DNA of 64,000 nucleotides from JBCCBV01 sp039033855. GTDB taxonomy: Bacteria > Planctomycetota > Phycisphaerae > Phycisphaerales > Phycisphaeraceae. A program made the translations under genes and the position numbers. A model generated the notes under the pieces. That model made no database searches, was not told the origin of the DNA, and was given only the letters and a program-made list of their open reading frames with translations. Below, one piece after another: positions 25,485 through 34,933 of the stretch. How positions within the stretch are numbered: position 1 is the stretch's first letter; every line of letters begins with the position of its first letter. The stretch spans positions 62,001 through 126,000 of the forward strand of contig JBCCBV010000004.1 of the NCBI GenBank assembly GCA_039033855.1, in the 5' to 3' direction.

Positions 25485-26462
25485 ATGCCTCACCGCGTTC
25501 TCGGCCGTACCGGCGTCAAAGTCCACCCCATCTGCCTGGGCACGATGATGTTCGGCAGCCGTGCGTCGACCGACGCCTCGCACGACATCCTGCGCGCCTA
25601 CCTCGACGCCGGGGGCAACTTCATCGACACCGCCAACGTCTACAACGACGGTCGGTCCGAAGAAATCGTCGGCGACTACCTCCACGCCCAAGGCCTGCGC
25701 GACCGCGTCGTGCTGTCCACCAAGGTGCACGGCCGGCGCTCCGACCACGTCAACGATCAGGGCAACCACCGCTGGCACATCGTGCGCGAGGTCGAAGCCT
25801 CGCTCAAACGGCTCAAGACCGACCGTATCGATGTTTATCACATCCACCGGCCGGACCCCGACACGCCCATCGATCAAACCCTGCGCGCGCTCGACGACCT
25901 GGTTCGCCAAGGCAAAGTTCTCTATCTCGCCAGCAGCACCTTCCCCGCGTGGGAACTCGCCGAAGCCCACTTCATCGCCAAAGAGCTGGGCACGGCCCGG
26001 TTCGACGTGGAGCAGCCGCCGCTCAACATCATCGACCGGCGGACCGAGCGCGAGGTCCTGCCGTTCTGCCAGCGCTACGACGTGGCCACCATCACCTGGG
26101 CGCCGTTGGCCCGTGGGCGACTGGCCGGTAAGTACACCCGCGGTCAGGCGTTCCCCGAGGGGTCGTGGTACCAAGCGCACGGCAAGACCGACTTCCCCGC
26201 GGCGCAGTGGCCGGTGATGGAAGGCGTCGACCGCCTGGCCGACGCCCAGGGCTGCACGTCGAGCCAGTTCGCTATCGCCTGGTGCCTTCACACGCCGGGG
26301 GTGACGTGCCCGATCATCGGCCCGCGCACCGCTGAGCAGTGCGTCGACAACGTCGCGGCGGCGGAGGTCTCGCTTTCGCCAGAGCAAATGGCCCAGGTCG
26401 ATGCGCTCAACCCGCCCGGCGAGCTGTGCCGCGACCCCAACCTCGGGCCCGTGCCCAGGTGA
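25485..26462 (+). CDS. Aldo/keto reductase
   Basis: A 325-residue NAD(P)H-dependent oxidoreductase of the AKR superfamily. The full tetrad is visible: D48 and Y53 in FIDTANVYNDG, K80 in LSTKVHG, and H121 in YHIHRPD. The cofactor-binding GPRTAEQCVDN segment lies near the C terminus. ATG 25485 is preceded by GAGAG; ATG 25473 is possible. It may reduce a sugar or an aldehyde such as lactaldehyde from rhamnose breakdown, but many AKRs have broad substrates. Confidence 0.88.
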   Translation: MPHRVLGRTGVKVHPICLGTMMFGSRASTDASHDILRAYLDAGGNFIDTANVYNDGRSEEIVGDYLHAQGLRDRVVLSTKVHGRRSDHVNDQGNHRWHIVREVEASLKRLKTDRIDVYHIHRPDPDTPIDQTLRALDDLVRQGKVLYLASSTFPAWELAEAHFIAKELGTARFDVEQPPLNIIDRRTEREVLPFCQRYDVATITWAPLARGRLAGKYTRGQAFPEGSWYQAHGKTDFPAAQWPVMEGVDRLADAQGCTSSQFAIAWCLHTPGVTCPIIGPRTAEQCVDNVAAAEVSLSPEQMAQVDALNPPGELCRDPNLGPVPR

Positions 26463-26630
26463 TTCGGCCGGGAGGCGGGGCCGGCGCGCCGCCAACGCAA
26501 CGCCCGAGCGTTCCACCCGGCAGGCGCCGGAGCGACAAGCCATTGCGTAGCGTGGCGAACGTCGCTGACACAAGCGCGAACGCGGGCCTGTATCAAGAAT
26601 TGGGGGTTGCCAAAGGTGTGCAGCGAGATA

Positions 26631-26642
26631 TGGTATAGTCCA
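26631..26642. promoter_or_regulatory. GntR-regulon operator, autoregulatory copy
   Basis: TGGTATAGTCCA matches the TGGTCTAGWCCA core found four more times nearby. It overlaps a probable promoter (TTGCCA at 26607-26612, -10 at TATGGT or TATAGT), 87 bp before the regulator's chosen start. Binding would block polymerase. Confidence 0.7.
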
Positions 26643-26728
26643 TGATACCTGTTTCACAGGTCCTTTCCGCCCACCGATCGGTCGGGTTGGACACCCGCTC
26701 TGCCAACCGCGACGATGGCCTTTCGGTC

Positions 26729-27832
26729 ATGTCGCCACAAAGACCCTCCGCCCAGCGCACCAAGCACGAACGGATCAGCCACGCCCTGCGGCAGCAGATC
26801 CTCGGGGGCGACTACGGCCCGGGGGAACGCCTGCCTACCGAGCGCGAACTGGCCGAACGATTTCAAGTCCACCGGATGACCATCCGGCAGGCCACCGAAA
26901 CGCTGATCGAAGCGGGTTTGGTGTTTCGCCAGCGTCCCCGGGGCGTTTTCGTCCGCGAACTCGAACAAGCCGCGCTCACCAAGCACCGCATCACGCTGGT
27001 GGCGCCGGCCGCGGAATCCGCGCAGGTCAGCAGCTTTGTCGAGCACGGCGTCGCCCGCGCCAAGAGCCGCCAGTGGTACCCACGGGTGGTCCGCACCCAC
27101 GCTGAAGACGAAAACTTTGTCGCCAGCCTGGTGTCCGGTCCGGAGGCGTCGATCATCATGGGTCTGCCTTGCTCGGCGGGCAGCCCGCTGGGCCAGGCGG
27201 CGCGGGCCGCCAAAGACCGGGCCGTACTCCTCGGAAGCCGGCTAGACCATGAGGGCATCCATTCGATCCTCGCCGACGACGAACTGGGCATCCGCATGGC
27301 GATCGAACACCTGGCCCAGCGTCAGCACGAGCGGATCGTCTTGCTGTGCTCGACCTCCGACGACCACCACCCGACGCTGGAGATACAGGTCCAGCGGTTT
27401 CATCAGGCGATGATGCACCTGGGCCTTGCGTCGGACGCCCCCGGCCGGCGGATCATCCGGCTGCCGGAGGTGGAAATCGGCGGGTCGGCCATGGCCGCCT
27501 ATCACGCCGTGCAAACCTATCTGCAGCACGCCAAACCCAAGCCCACCGCCATCATCGGGCTGAGCGAGGAGGTTTGCCACGGCGCCGCGGCGGCGTGCCA
27601 CCGGCTGGGCCTGCGTGTCCCCGACGAGGTTTCCCTGTTGGCGTACGCCGGCACCTGTCGGGTGGAGCTCTGCGTGCCCCCGCTTTCGACAATCGACGTC
27701 GATGTGGCGGCCCACGTCGACCTGGCCATCGAGCTGATCCAGCGGTCCAACCCGGCGGAAGACCACAAACACCTGCACATCGTCCGCCCCAAGCTCGTCG
27801 AGCGGGCCAGCGTCGCGGCCGCCCCGGCCTGA
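26729..27832 (+). CDS. GntR-family regulator with LacI-type sugar-binding domain (AraR-like)
   Basis: A 367-residue protein. The GntR winged helix-turn-helix (HERISHALRQQILGGDYGPGERLPTERELAERFQVHRMTIRQATETL) occupies about 12-75. A periplasmic-binding-protein-like effector domain (about 90-360) follows, with DELGIRMAIEHLAQRQHERIVLL, GLSEEVCHGAAAACHRLGLRVPDEVSLLAYAG and LSTIDVDV. This architecture is that of AraR-type repressors released by a sugar. An ATG at 26642 is in frame but lies within the operator, so 26729 is preferred. The rhamnosidase, symporter and surface-protein genes downstream carry its probable operators. The effector may be rhamnose or an oligosaccharide. Confidence 0.88.
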   Translation: MSPQRPSAQRTKHERISHALRQQILGGDYGPGERLPTERELAERFQVHRMTIRQATETLIEAGLVFRQRPRGVFVRELEQAALTKHRITLVAPAAESAQVSSFVEHGVARAKSRQWYPRVVRTHAEDENFVASLVSGPEASIIMGLPCSAGSPLGQAARAAKDRAVLLGSRLDHEGIHSILADDELGIRMAIEHLAQRQHERIVLLCSTSDDHHPTLEIQVQRFHQAMMHLGLASDAPGRRIIRLPEVEIGGSAMAAYHAVQTYLQHAKPKPTAIIGLSEEVCHGAAAACHRLGLRVPDEVSLLAYAGTCRVELCVPPLSTIDVDVAAHVDLAIELIQRSNPAEDHKHLHIVRPKLVERASVAAAPA

Positions 27833-27935
27833 GCAGGCCCACCCCGCATGGCCACGGCGTCTATCTGCTGAGACCTGTCGCCAAGAGGGCTCCGCAAAGC
27901 TATCCGCCAAGCGCCAAAACGACATCGAATCGCCC

Positions 27936-27954
27936 TTTTGGTCTAGTCCAAAAA
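27936..27954. promoter_or_regulatory. GntR-regulon operator, distal site of the rhamnosidase promoter
   Basis: TTTTGGTCTAGTCCAAAAA has perfect TTTTGG/CCAAAA arms around TCTAGT. It lies 104 bp after the regulator's stop and 147 bp upstream of a second, weaker site. Two spaced sites suggest DNA looping. Confidence 0.75.
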
Positions 27955-28082
27955 TGACCTGGAGGACGAACGCCCACGCGGCGACGGCCTGCGGAATCGT
28001 AGCCAATCACGGCACATCAACCCCCGATCGCGACACTTTCTCCGAAAGAATCCGCGACGAAGCCTTGTGCTGGCCTCCACTA

Positions 28083-28094
28083 TGGTCTAGTCTT
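28083..28094. promoter_or_regulatory. GntR-regulon operator, proximal site of the rhamnosidase promoter
   Basis: TGGTCTAGTCTT keeps the left half and centre of the palindrome, but the right half is degenerate. It lies 42 bp before the rhamnosidase start, where a core promoter would be. Confidence 0.6.
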
Positions 28095-28135
28095 TTATTC
28101 TCCGCCGATTCGGTGTTTCGTTCTCGGGCGTGTCC

Positions 28136-30994
28136 ATGACTCAGACCTCGGACCCTTACATCCCGGTGTCGGTACCGTCGCCAACGGCTCAGGCCGCTGA
28201 AACGCACGGCTCCACCGCAGGCCCGGCATCGACCACACAAGACGCTTTGAGCCCCGCACTGTCGAACACGCCGGGGTGGGTCGGCCCGTCGCAGAACCTG
28301 AAGTCCAGCCCGTTGCCCGCAATGGGCGCTTGGATCGCCCCGGCCGATCGCCCGATGGATCACGCAGCCGATCACGCGGGCTCCGCCGATCCGCCCGCCC
28401 GGCTCGAGACCGTTTTTGCCCTGAACGAGGGCTATCCCCGATGCTTCGGCATGGTGTGGGTCGCCGCGCAGCCCGGGTGCTCTATCTGGCTGAACGGCCA
28501 AGCGCTCGACCTCGCACGCGAGCTTTCCCCAGGCCGTGTCGATCAGGTGCAGATCCCGTGGGACAAGCTCCAGCGGGGACGCAACACCCTGGCGGTGCAC
28601 GGCGACCACTCGGCGCTCGCGCAAGGGGTGGCGGTTTTGGCACGCGTGCATCAAGCGCGGGGTGAAACGCTCGACGTCCAGAGCGGCCCGCATTGGTCGT
28701 GGGCGTCGGCGACGGGGCACGGCATCGCCAAACCCGTGTTGGGCACGACGCCGGCGCCGCAGCCGCTCGACAACGGCCCGAGGCGCAGCGTCGAGATGCG
28801 TCGACGTTTCGAGTTGGCGAGCAAACCGCAAACCGCCACGGTGCGCGTGACTGGCCTGGGCGTCTACGAGCTCTGCGTCAACGGCAAACGGGTGGGCGAC
28901 GCTCTGCTGGAACCGGGTTGGACCGACTACGACCGGGCCGTGCACTTATCGACGCACGACGTGACCGACCACCTCGTCGAAGGCGTCAACACCGTTTCGG
29001 CGGTGCTCGGCAACGGCTGGTGGGGCTCGGGTATGGGGTGGGAAGGGCTCGGCAAGACGCTCAAGCCCGACCATCCGCTGCGGCTGTGGCTCGACCTTGC
29101 CATCGAAGAACCGGGCGGCCGGGCGGTACGCATCGCCTCCGACGAGCGGTGGGACTGGCGGCCGTCGGCGATCTTGTGCGACTCGATCTACCACGGCCAA
29201 ACCGAAGACCTCACGAACGCCTGGCAGGAACCCTGGCAGGCCGTGTCGATTCTGCAAGAAGCGTCTTGGCCGGAACGCAAGCCCGCGCCTGCCGAACCGA
29301 TCCGGGTCACCGAAACGCTTCGGGCCCATACCGTCCGCCGACTCGACCAAGAGCGTGTGCTGTTCGACTTCGGCCAGAACCACGCCGGGCGGCCACGGCT
29401 TCGTCTCGACCGGCCCGAAGGACGGACGGTCTGCATCACCTACTGCGAAGTGGTGGACGACCAAGGCCGGCCTTACTTCGATAACTACCGCACCGCTTCG
29501 GCGACCGACCGCGTGCGGACCGGGTCTGCCCCCATCGACTGGGCGCCCGCCTTTACCTACCGCGGGTACCGCTATGCCGTGGTCACCGGCCTGCCCGACG
29601 GGGACATCGACCTCAAGCAAGCGTTGTTATCCGAAGTGATCCACAACGACGTGGCCACCGCAAGCCGGTTCGAGTCGGACAACCCGTTGTTCAACCAGAT
29701 CGACCGGATCGTGCGCTGGGGCGTGCGCTCCAACCTGCACAGCGTGCCCACCGACTGCCCGCAGCGCGACGAGCGCTTGGGATGGACCGGCGACGTGGCC
29801 CTGTTCGCCCCCGCTTCCTGCTGGCAGTTCGACCTGCAAGGCTTTTACCGCAAGTTTCTGGACGACCTGATCGGCGCGCAGTTCGAAGACGGCCGTGTGC
29901 CGCATATCGCGCCCTTCGTGCCCACGGTGCCCGAAGACAGCTCGCCCGCCTGGGCCGACGTCATCACCATGCTGCCCACCGTGCTGCACCGGTTCTACGG
30001 CGGGCCAGATACGCTGCGATACGCTTACCCTTCGATGAAGAAGTGGGTGGACTGGTTCGCCGGGCAAACCAAGCAAGGCGTCGCTGATATCCACGGCTTC
30101 GGCGATTGGCTGGGCCTGCAAGAGACGCCCGCCGAGTTCTGCAGCGCCGCGTACCTGCCTTACAGCGGCCAGCTTGTCGCCGATGCCGCAAGCAGGCTCG
30201 GCTTGGACGAGGACGAGCGCCATTACGCCGGAGTCGCCCGCCGGGCCCGCCAAGCGTTCAACGAGCGTTACTACGACGCCACCACGCACCGCTACGCCCC
30301 CAACACGCAGACCGGTCAGGTGATGCCGCTGGCGTTCGGCATCACGCCGGCCGAGCACACACAATCCGTTGCCGACGAGCTCGCCAAGATGGTGCACTCC
30401 GCCGAGGATAAGCCAACCACCGGCTTCATCGGCACCGCGTTCCTGCTGCCCATGCTCAGTCGATACGGCCACCACGAGCTGGCGTCGCGCGTGCTCAACA
30501 CGCGCGATTTCCCTTCGCTCGGCTACATGATCGACCAGGGGGCCACCACCGTCTGGGAACGCTGGGACAGCGACCGGCAGGGCCCCGACATGAACTCGCG
30601 CAACCACTTCTGCCTCGGCTCGATGGCCCAGTGGCTGTACGAAGACCTCGCGGGCGTCAAGCCCGACCCGGCGCACCCGGGCTTCCGGCACGTCCGGCTT
30701 GAGCCCAGGCCCACCGCCGCGGCGCGTCGCTGCGCGCTCGATTACCAATCGCCGCAAGGCCCGTTGCGCTTCGCCTGGGAACACACCGGCGACGGGCTCC
30801 GCGTCGAACTCGACTTGCCGGCCCCCACGCGCGCGACGTTGCGTCTGCCGTCCGGCGAGCGCTGCCCGGAACTCGCGGTGATGCCCGGGGCCCGCGAACG
30901 TCTCTCCGCCGACGACGCCGCCGAGTACGAGCTCGATCCCGGCGTGTACCGCTTCGCCGCCCCGCTGTTTCACGCCTCGACCGACTCGATGTGA
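28136..30994 (+). CDS. Alpha-L-rhamnosidase (GH78)
   Basis: A 952-residue enzyme that releases terminal alpha-L-rhamnose. Beta-sandwich domains (VTGLGVYELCVNGKRVGDALLEPGWTDYDR, NGWWGSGMGW) are followed by the (alpha/alpha)6 catalytic domain. This contains DCPQRDERLGWTGD with the catalytic acidic residues, GFGDWLGLQETP and TTVWERWD, and a C-terminal beta domain closes the protein. There is no signal peptide, so it should act in the cytoplasm on imported oligosaccharides. That agrees with the downstream GPH symporter. ATG 28136 is used; GTG 28130 is an alternative. The two operators upstream put it under the GntR regulator. Confidence 0.93.
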   Translation: MTQTSDPYIPVSVPSPTAQAAETHGSTAGPASTTQDALSPALSNTPGWVGPSQNLKSSPLPAMGAWIAPADRPMDHAADHAGSADPPARLETVFALNEGYPRCFGMVWVAAQPGCSIWLNGQALDLARELSPGRVDQVQIPWDKLQRGRNTLAVHGDHSALAQGVAVLARVHQARGETLDVQSGPHWSWASATGHGIAKPVLGTTPAPQPLDNGPRRSVEMRRRFELASKPQTATVRVTGLGVYELCVNGKRVGDALLEPGWTDYDRAVHLSTHDVTDHLVEGVNTVSAVLGNGWWGSGMGWEGLGKTLKPDHPLRLWLDLAIEEPGGRAVRIASDERWDWRPSAILCDSIYHGQTEDLTNAWQEPWQAVSILQEASWPERKPAPAEPIRVTETLRAHTVRRLDQERVLFDFGQNHAGRPRLRLDRPEGRTVCITYCEVVDDQGRPYFDNYRTASATDRVRTGSAPIDWAPAFTYRGYRYAVVTGLPDGDIDLKQALLSEVIHNDVATASRFESDNPLFNQIDRIVRWGVRSNLHSVPTDCPQRDERLGWTGDVALFAPASCWQFDLQGFYRKFLDDLIGAQFEDGRVPHIAPFVPTVPEDSSPAWADVITMLPTVLHRFYGGPDTLRYAYPSMKKWVDWFAGQTKQGVADIHGFGDWLGLQETPAEFCSAAYLPYSGQLVADAASRLGLDEDERHYAGVARRARQAFNERYYDATTHRYAPNTQTGQVMPLAFGITPAEHTQSVADELAKMVHSAEDKPTTGFIGTAFLLPMLSRYGHHELASRVLNTRDFPSLGYMIDQGATTVWERWDSDRQGPDMNSRNHFCLGSMAQWLYEDLAGVKPDPAHPGFRHVRLEPRPTAAARRCALDYQSPQGPLRFAWEHTGDGLRVELDLPAPTRATLRLPSGERCPELAVMPGARERLSADDAAEYELDPGVYRFAAPLFHASTDSM

Positions 30995-31065
30995 ACGCCG
31001 CGTCGTCGCCCGTCGTGCACGCCGTCCCCGACCGCCGCTGACTCTCAGGCGAGCCCCACCCCACG

Positions 31066-32655
31066 ATGAGCCAGACCGACCCATCGGTGAGCCCGCACCC
31101 CACGGGCGCCGCGCCGACCCCGCCCCGGCACGTGCCTTTGCGGGTGCGCATCGGCTGGGGCATGGGCGGCATCGCCGACAACTTCATGGCCAACACGCTG
31201 TTCGTGCTGGGCATGCTTATTTATGTCACCTGTTTCAAGATGCCCGCCGGGCTGGCCGGGCTTGCGCTGTCGATCCCGCGGTTTGTCGACGCGATCAGCG
31301 ACCCGCTCATCGGCAACCTGTCCGACAACCTGCGCACCCGGTTCGGTCGCAGACGCCCGATGATGTTCGTCGGCGTGATCGGTACGGCCGTGCTGCTGCC
31401 GTTGATGTGGTTCCCGCCGTTCCTCGACACCGCGGGCAACCCCTGGCATTCCAACGGGCCGTTCTGGTGGCTGGCGATCGTGGGCTCGCTCTACTTCCTG
31501 TTCTACACCCTGTTCATGGTGCCTTACACGGCCCTGGGGTTCGAGCTCACCGACGATTACGACGAGCGCACGCGCGTGCTGGCCTGGCGGATGTACCTTG
31601 GCCTGCTCGCCAGCATGACGCTCCCGGCGTTGTACTGGCTCTGCCGGCTCGAAGTGTTTGGTGAAGGCGTTGCGGGTGAAATCCACGGCGTGCGCTGGGT
31701 GAGCGCGGGGCTGGCGGTCGTGATCCTGATCACCGGGCTGTCGCCGGTGCTCTTCACCCGCGAGCGCGCAAGCGCGCAACAGCAAGAGGCCACGCCCATC
31801 CTCCGGGCGGTGCGCCAAACGCTGTCGAACCGTCCGTTCCTGATCCTGTTTACGGCGTACATCGCCGTCATCATGGGGCTGTTTACCGCGAGCACGATCG
31901 GGACGTTCGCGCTCATCTACTACGTGTTTCAAGACGCGGTTTCGATCGACGCCGCCAAAGACCGCGCGGCCGTGCTTGGCATGATCGCCGGCCTGATGAC
32001 GGCGCTGATGTCGTACGGCTCGATGTATCTCGCGGCCTGGGTGTCGCGCAAAACCGGCAAGCGCATCGCCATGATGCTCGGCCTGTCGCTCATGCTGACC
32101 GGCGCCGTCTCGGCGCTGGTGCTCTACAACCCGGCGTCGGCGATCAACCAGACGGGCTTCTGGTTCAACCGGGAGTTTGTGAATCTGGCCGGCGCGCTGG
32201 GGATCACCCTCGACCCGCAATCCATCCGCGCGGGCGTGCTGCTGGCGGCGCTCATCACCGGTCTGGGCGGCCAGGGCTGCTGGTTGATGATCGACGCCAT
32301 GACCGCCGACATCTGCGACGAAGACGAACTGCTGACCGGCAAGCGACGCGAAGGTCTCTACGGCGCCGCGCAGGGCTTCGGCCGGAAGATCGCCTTCGCC
32401 ATCACCGTGCTCTGCGGCGGGTACCTGCTCGACTGGATCGGTTTCGACCCCGAAGCCGCCGAGCAGGCCGGCTCGGTGAGCGCCGAGGTCGCCGACCGGA
32501 TCCTGTTCTCCACCGTCGCGTGCCAAGGCATCGGGCTGGCGATCGCCATCGTCGTTTTCGCCTTCTACCCGCTGACGCGCGCCCGCGCCCACGCCACGCA
32601 ACAGGCCCTTGCGCTGCGGGCAGAAACCTTGTCGCAGTCAGACCCCTCCGACTAA
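31066..32655 (+). CDS. GPH-family sugar:cation symporter (MelB-like)
   Basis: A 529-residue membrane protein with about 12 transmembrane helices. The glycoside-pentoside-hexuronide signature is clear: SIPRFVDAISDPLIGNLSDNLRTRFGRRRP in the loop after helix 2. FMVPYTALGFELTDDYDERTRVLAWRM and the ADICDEDELLTGKRREGLYGAAQGFGRKI motif are also typical. It should import a rhamnosyl-oligosaccharide, uronic acid disaccharide or rhamnose with Na+ or H+. It lies 71 nt after the rhamnosidase and 21 nt before the DUF5722-like gene, in one operon. The C-terminal tail is hydrophilic. Confidence 0.92.
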   Translation: MSQTDPSVSPHPTGAAPTPPRHVPLRVRIGWGMGGIADNFMANTLFVLGMLIYVTCFKMPAGLAGLALSIPRFVDAISDPLIGNLSDNLRTRFGRRRPMMFVGVIGTAVLLPLMWFPPFLDTAGNPWHSNGPFWWLAIVGSLYFLFYTLFMVPYTALGFELTDDYDERTRVLAWRMYLGLLASMTLPALYWLCRLEVFGEGVAGEIHGVRWVSAGLAVVILITGLSPVLFTRERASAQQQEATPILRAVRQTLSNRPFLILFTAYIAVIMGLFTASTIGTFALIYYVFQDAVSIDAAKDRAAVLGMIAGLMTALMSYGSMYLAAWVSRKTGKRIAMMLGLSLMLTGAVSALVLYNPASAINQTGFWFNREFVNLAGALGITLDPQSIRAGVLLAALITGLGGQGCWLMIDAMTADICDEDELLTGKRREGLYGAAQGFGRKIAFAITVLCGGYLLDWIGFDPEAAEQAGSVSAEVADRILFSTVACQGIGLAIAIVVFAFYPLTRARAHATQQALALRAETLSQSDPSD

Positions 32656-32676
32656 CCCTCTCCGTGGACCCCACTC

Positions 32677-34770
32677 ATGAACACTTCCCTCCACCCGCTG
32701 TTGACCTTGCGCAAGATCGGCCTGGCCGTGCTGGCGTGCTGTGCCTGCTTGATGGCGATGGGCGTCCAAGCCGACGCACCCGACGCGCCCGCACCGCCCA
32801 TGGCGATCTCCGCCTCGGCCGAGCAGATCACCGTCACCCTGGCCGACCCCAGCGTGCAGCACGTCGTCGTTTCCACCTCGGCCGTGCATGACGACCGGCA
32901 GCAGACGGTCCATCGGGGTGCGGTACAGAACGGGAAGTTGACGTTTGACCGCGTGTCCGGCGACCAAGACCTCGCCTACCGGCGCTTCTACCTCGCCGTC
33001 GACGGCCAAGCCCCCCAGGGCCCGTATTGGCTGACCGCGTTCGAGCGCACCGTCACGCCGCCCGCCTTGCCCTGGCCGGACGAAATCAAAGGCCTGAGCA
33101 ACCCCATGAGCGCACAAGACCTGGCCGACCTCGGCTCTGCGCACACCCACATCAACCTGCTCCAGCGCGAGCTGTTCTTGACCGACGGCGCCGCGCGGCC
33201 CGCCGACGATTTCGTCTGGCAGGTCAACGGGCGCGCGCTCTACTTCGACCCGCAGCGCATCGCCGAACTCGACCAGCAGGTCTACGAGTTGACGCGGGCC
33301 GGGGTCAACGTCGTGGCCGTGTTCCTGAACCGGATCGAGCGCGACGACACCGCCGACCACCCCCTGGTGCACCCCGCCACCGACGTGGCCCAGGCGCCCA
33401 CGCGGTTGGCCGCGTTCAACCTCACAACACAAGAAGGCGTGGACCACTACCTGGCCGCCCTGGGCTTCCTGGCCGACCGCTACAGCCGGCCGAACTCTGA
33501 GCACGGCCTGATTACCGCGTACATCATCGGTAACGAGGTCGACGCCCACTGGACCTGGCACAACATGGGGTCGGCGCCGCTCGAACAGGTCGCCCGGCAA
33601 TACGCCCTCGAACTCCGCCTGGGTTGGATCGCCATCCGTGAACAGCACCCTGGCGTCGGGGTATTCGCCTCGTTCACCCACAGTTGGACTCGGGCCAACT
33701 CGGGCTCGGAGATGCACAACGTCGCCGGGCGCACTCTGCTCGACCAACTCGCCGCGATCGGCCGGGCCGAAGGCGACTTCGACTGGGGGCTGGCCCACCA
33801 CCCCTACCCGCAGAACCTGTTCGAGCCGCGCTTCTGGAACGACCAGATGGCGATGTACGGCATGGACTCGCCCATGATCACCTTTAAGAACCTGGAGGTC
33901 CTGGCCGAATACCTCCGCCGACCCGAACTGGTGTTCAACGGCCAACCGCGGCGGCTGATCCTGTCCGAACAGGGGCTGCACGCGCCCGACGGCGACACCG
34001 GCGAAATCCTCCAGGCCGGCGCCATGGCCTTGGCGTACTGGCGTATCCGACACATCGACGCGATCGAGGCTTTCATCCTCCACCGCCACGTCGACCACCC
34101 CGGCGAGGGCGGCCTGAAGCTCGGCGTACGCCGGTGGGGGTACGAGGCCGACGGCGTCACGCCCAGCGAGGATGTCGCCGGCGCCCCCAAGCTGTCGTGG
34201 CACGTCTTCCAAGCCATGGGCACGCCCGAGTTCGAGCGCGTCGCCCGTTTCGCGCTGCCGTTGGCTGGCTACGACACCTGGGCCCAGGCCCTGCCCAAGC
34301 CCGGGCCCTTCCCCGACGAAGCCCCCGAATGGGCCGACCAGCCACGGCCGAGCGAAGCCCTCTTCGACCTCACCCGCATCGCCGACCGGGCCGAGGTCGA
34401 TAACGCCCTTGCCTTCGAGAATCGCCTGTCGACTCTGCTCAACGGCGGGGTCGCCGAGTCGCTGTTCCTGCACCCGCCGGGCGAAGGAACAGCCACCGCC
34501 ACATGGACCCTCGACCTGCCCGCCGACACGCCAGCCCGGCTGACGTTCCAGGCCTTCCTCGGGCATGAAGACTCCGACGGCGCCGACTTCGTCGCCCGTA
34601 TCAACGGCCAGGTTGTGTTCGAAAAAGCGCTGCGCCCCATGGAACGCATCGACGCCGACATCGACCTCGCCCAACACGCCGGTCGCCAGATCACGCTTTC
34701 GCTTGAAGTCGGCCCGGGCGAAACCAACGCCAACGACTGGGCCTATTGGCTCAATCCACGCCTCGAATGA
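32677..34770 (+). CDS. Exported glycosidase-like protein (DUF5722-like, clan GH-A fold candidate)
   Basis: A 697-residue protein with a signal peptide (residues 1-33, ACCACLMAMGVQA). An N-terminal beta-rich domain (about 35-130) is followed by a TIM-barrel-like region (about 150-560). This has TAYIIGNEVDAHWTW, with E287 after Asn, and RLILSEQGLH with E431 at a strand end. That spacing is what clan GH-A enzymes show for acid/base and nucleophile. A C-terminal NPCBM-like beta domain (about 600-697) follows. It matches my recollection of DUF5722; the substrate is unknown. Its position after the rhamnosidase and symporter suggests outside-cell cleavage of the rhamnose polysaccharide. It is the last gene of the operon. 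Confidence 0.72.
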   Translation: MNTSLHPLLTLRKIGLAVLACCACLMAMGVQADAPDAPAPPMAISASAEQITVTLADPSVQHVVVSTSAVHDDRQQTVHRGAVQNGKLTFDRVSGDQDLAYRRFYLAVDGQAPQGPYWLTAFERTVTPPALPWPDEIKGLSNPMSAQDLADLGSAHTHINLLQRELFLTDGAARPADDFVWQVNGRALYFDPQRIAELDQQVYELTRAGVNVVAVFLNRIERDDTADHPLVHPATDVAQAPTRLAAFNLTTQEGVDHYLAALGFLADRYSRPNSEHGLITAYIIGNEVDAHWTWHNMGSAPLEQVARQYALELRLGWIAIREQHPGVGVFASFTHSWTRANSGSEMHNVAGRTLLDQLAAIGRAEGDFDWGLAHHPYPQNLFEPRFWNDQMAMYGMDSPMITFKNLEVLAEYLRRPELVFNGQPRRLILSEQGLHAPDGDTGEILQAGAMALAYWRIRHIDAIEAFILHRHVDHPGEGGLKLGVRRWGYEADGVTPSEDVAGAPKLSWHVFQAMGTPEFERVARFALPLAGYDTWAQALPKPGPFPDEAPEWADQPRPSEALFDLTRIADRAEVDNALAFENRLSTLLNGGVAESLFLHPPGEGTATATWTLDLPADTPARLTFQAFLGHEDSDGADFVARINGQVVFEKALRPMERIDADIDLAQHAGRQITLSLEVGPGETNANDWAYWLNPRLE

Positions 34771-34820
34771 CGCCCCGGCAGGCCGTGACCCGCCGCCGAA
34801 AGGCTGTGCCGGGCCCCTCT

Positions 34821-34840
34821 TTTTTGGTCTATACCAAAAA
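34821..34840. promoter_or_regulatory. GntR-regulon operator, best palindrome
   Basis: This site has perfect 8-bp arms TTTTTGGT/ACCAAAAA around CTAT. It is the strongest copy in the window, 51 bp after the DUF5722-like gene and about 110 bp upstream of the second site. Confidence 0.75.
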
Positions 34841-34933
34841 TATCTGTCGTCCAGGCGAAACCAGCTCACGTGACAAAAATATTACTTTCATGGCGTGATT
34901 TCATCTTCACACGGTTCCGGAATGCCCCTACTA

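Noticed and set aside
23868..26657. Open frame of 929 codons antisense to the sulfatase and AKR genes
   Set aside because: It spans two well-supported plus-strand genes and the gap between them and has no recognisable motif.
26642..26728. ATG 26642 as the start of the GntR regulator
   Set aside because: This ATG is part of the operator and -10 region, and the 29 extra residues have no similarity to the family start. ATG 26729 leads directly into the winged helix.
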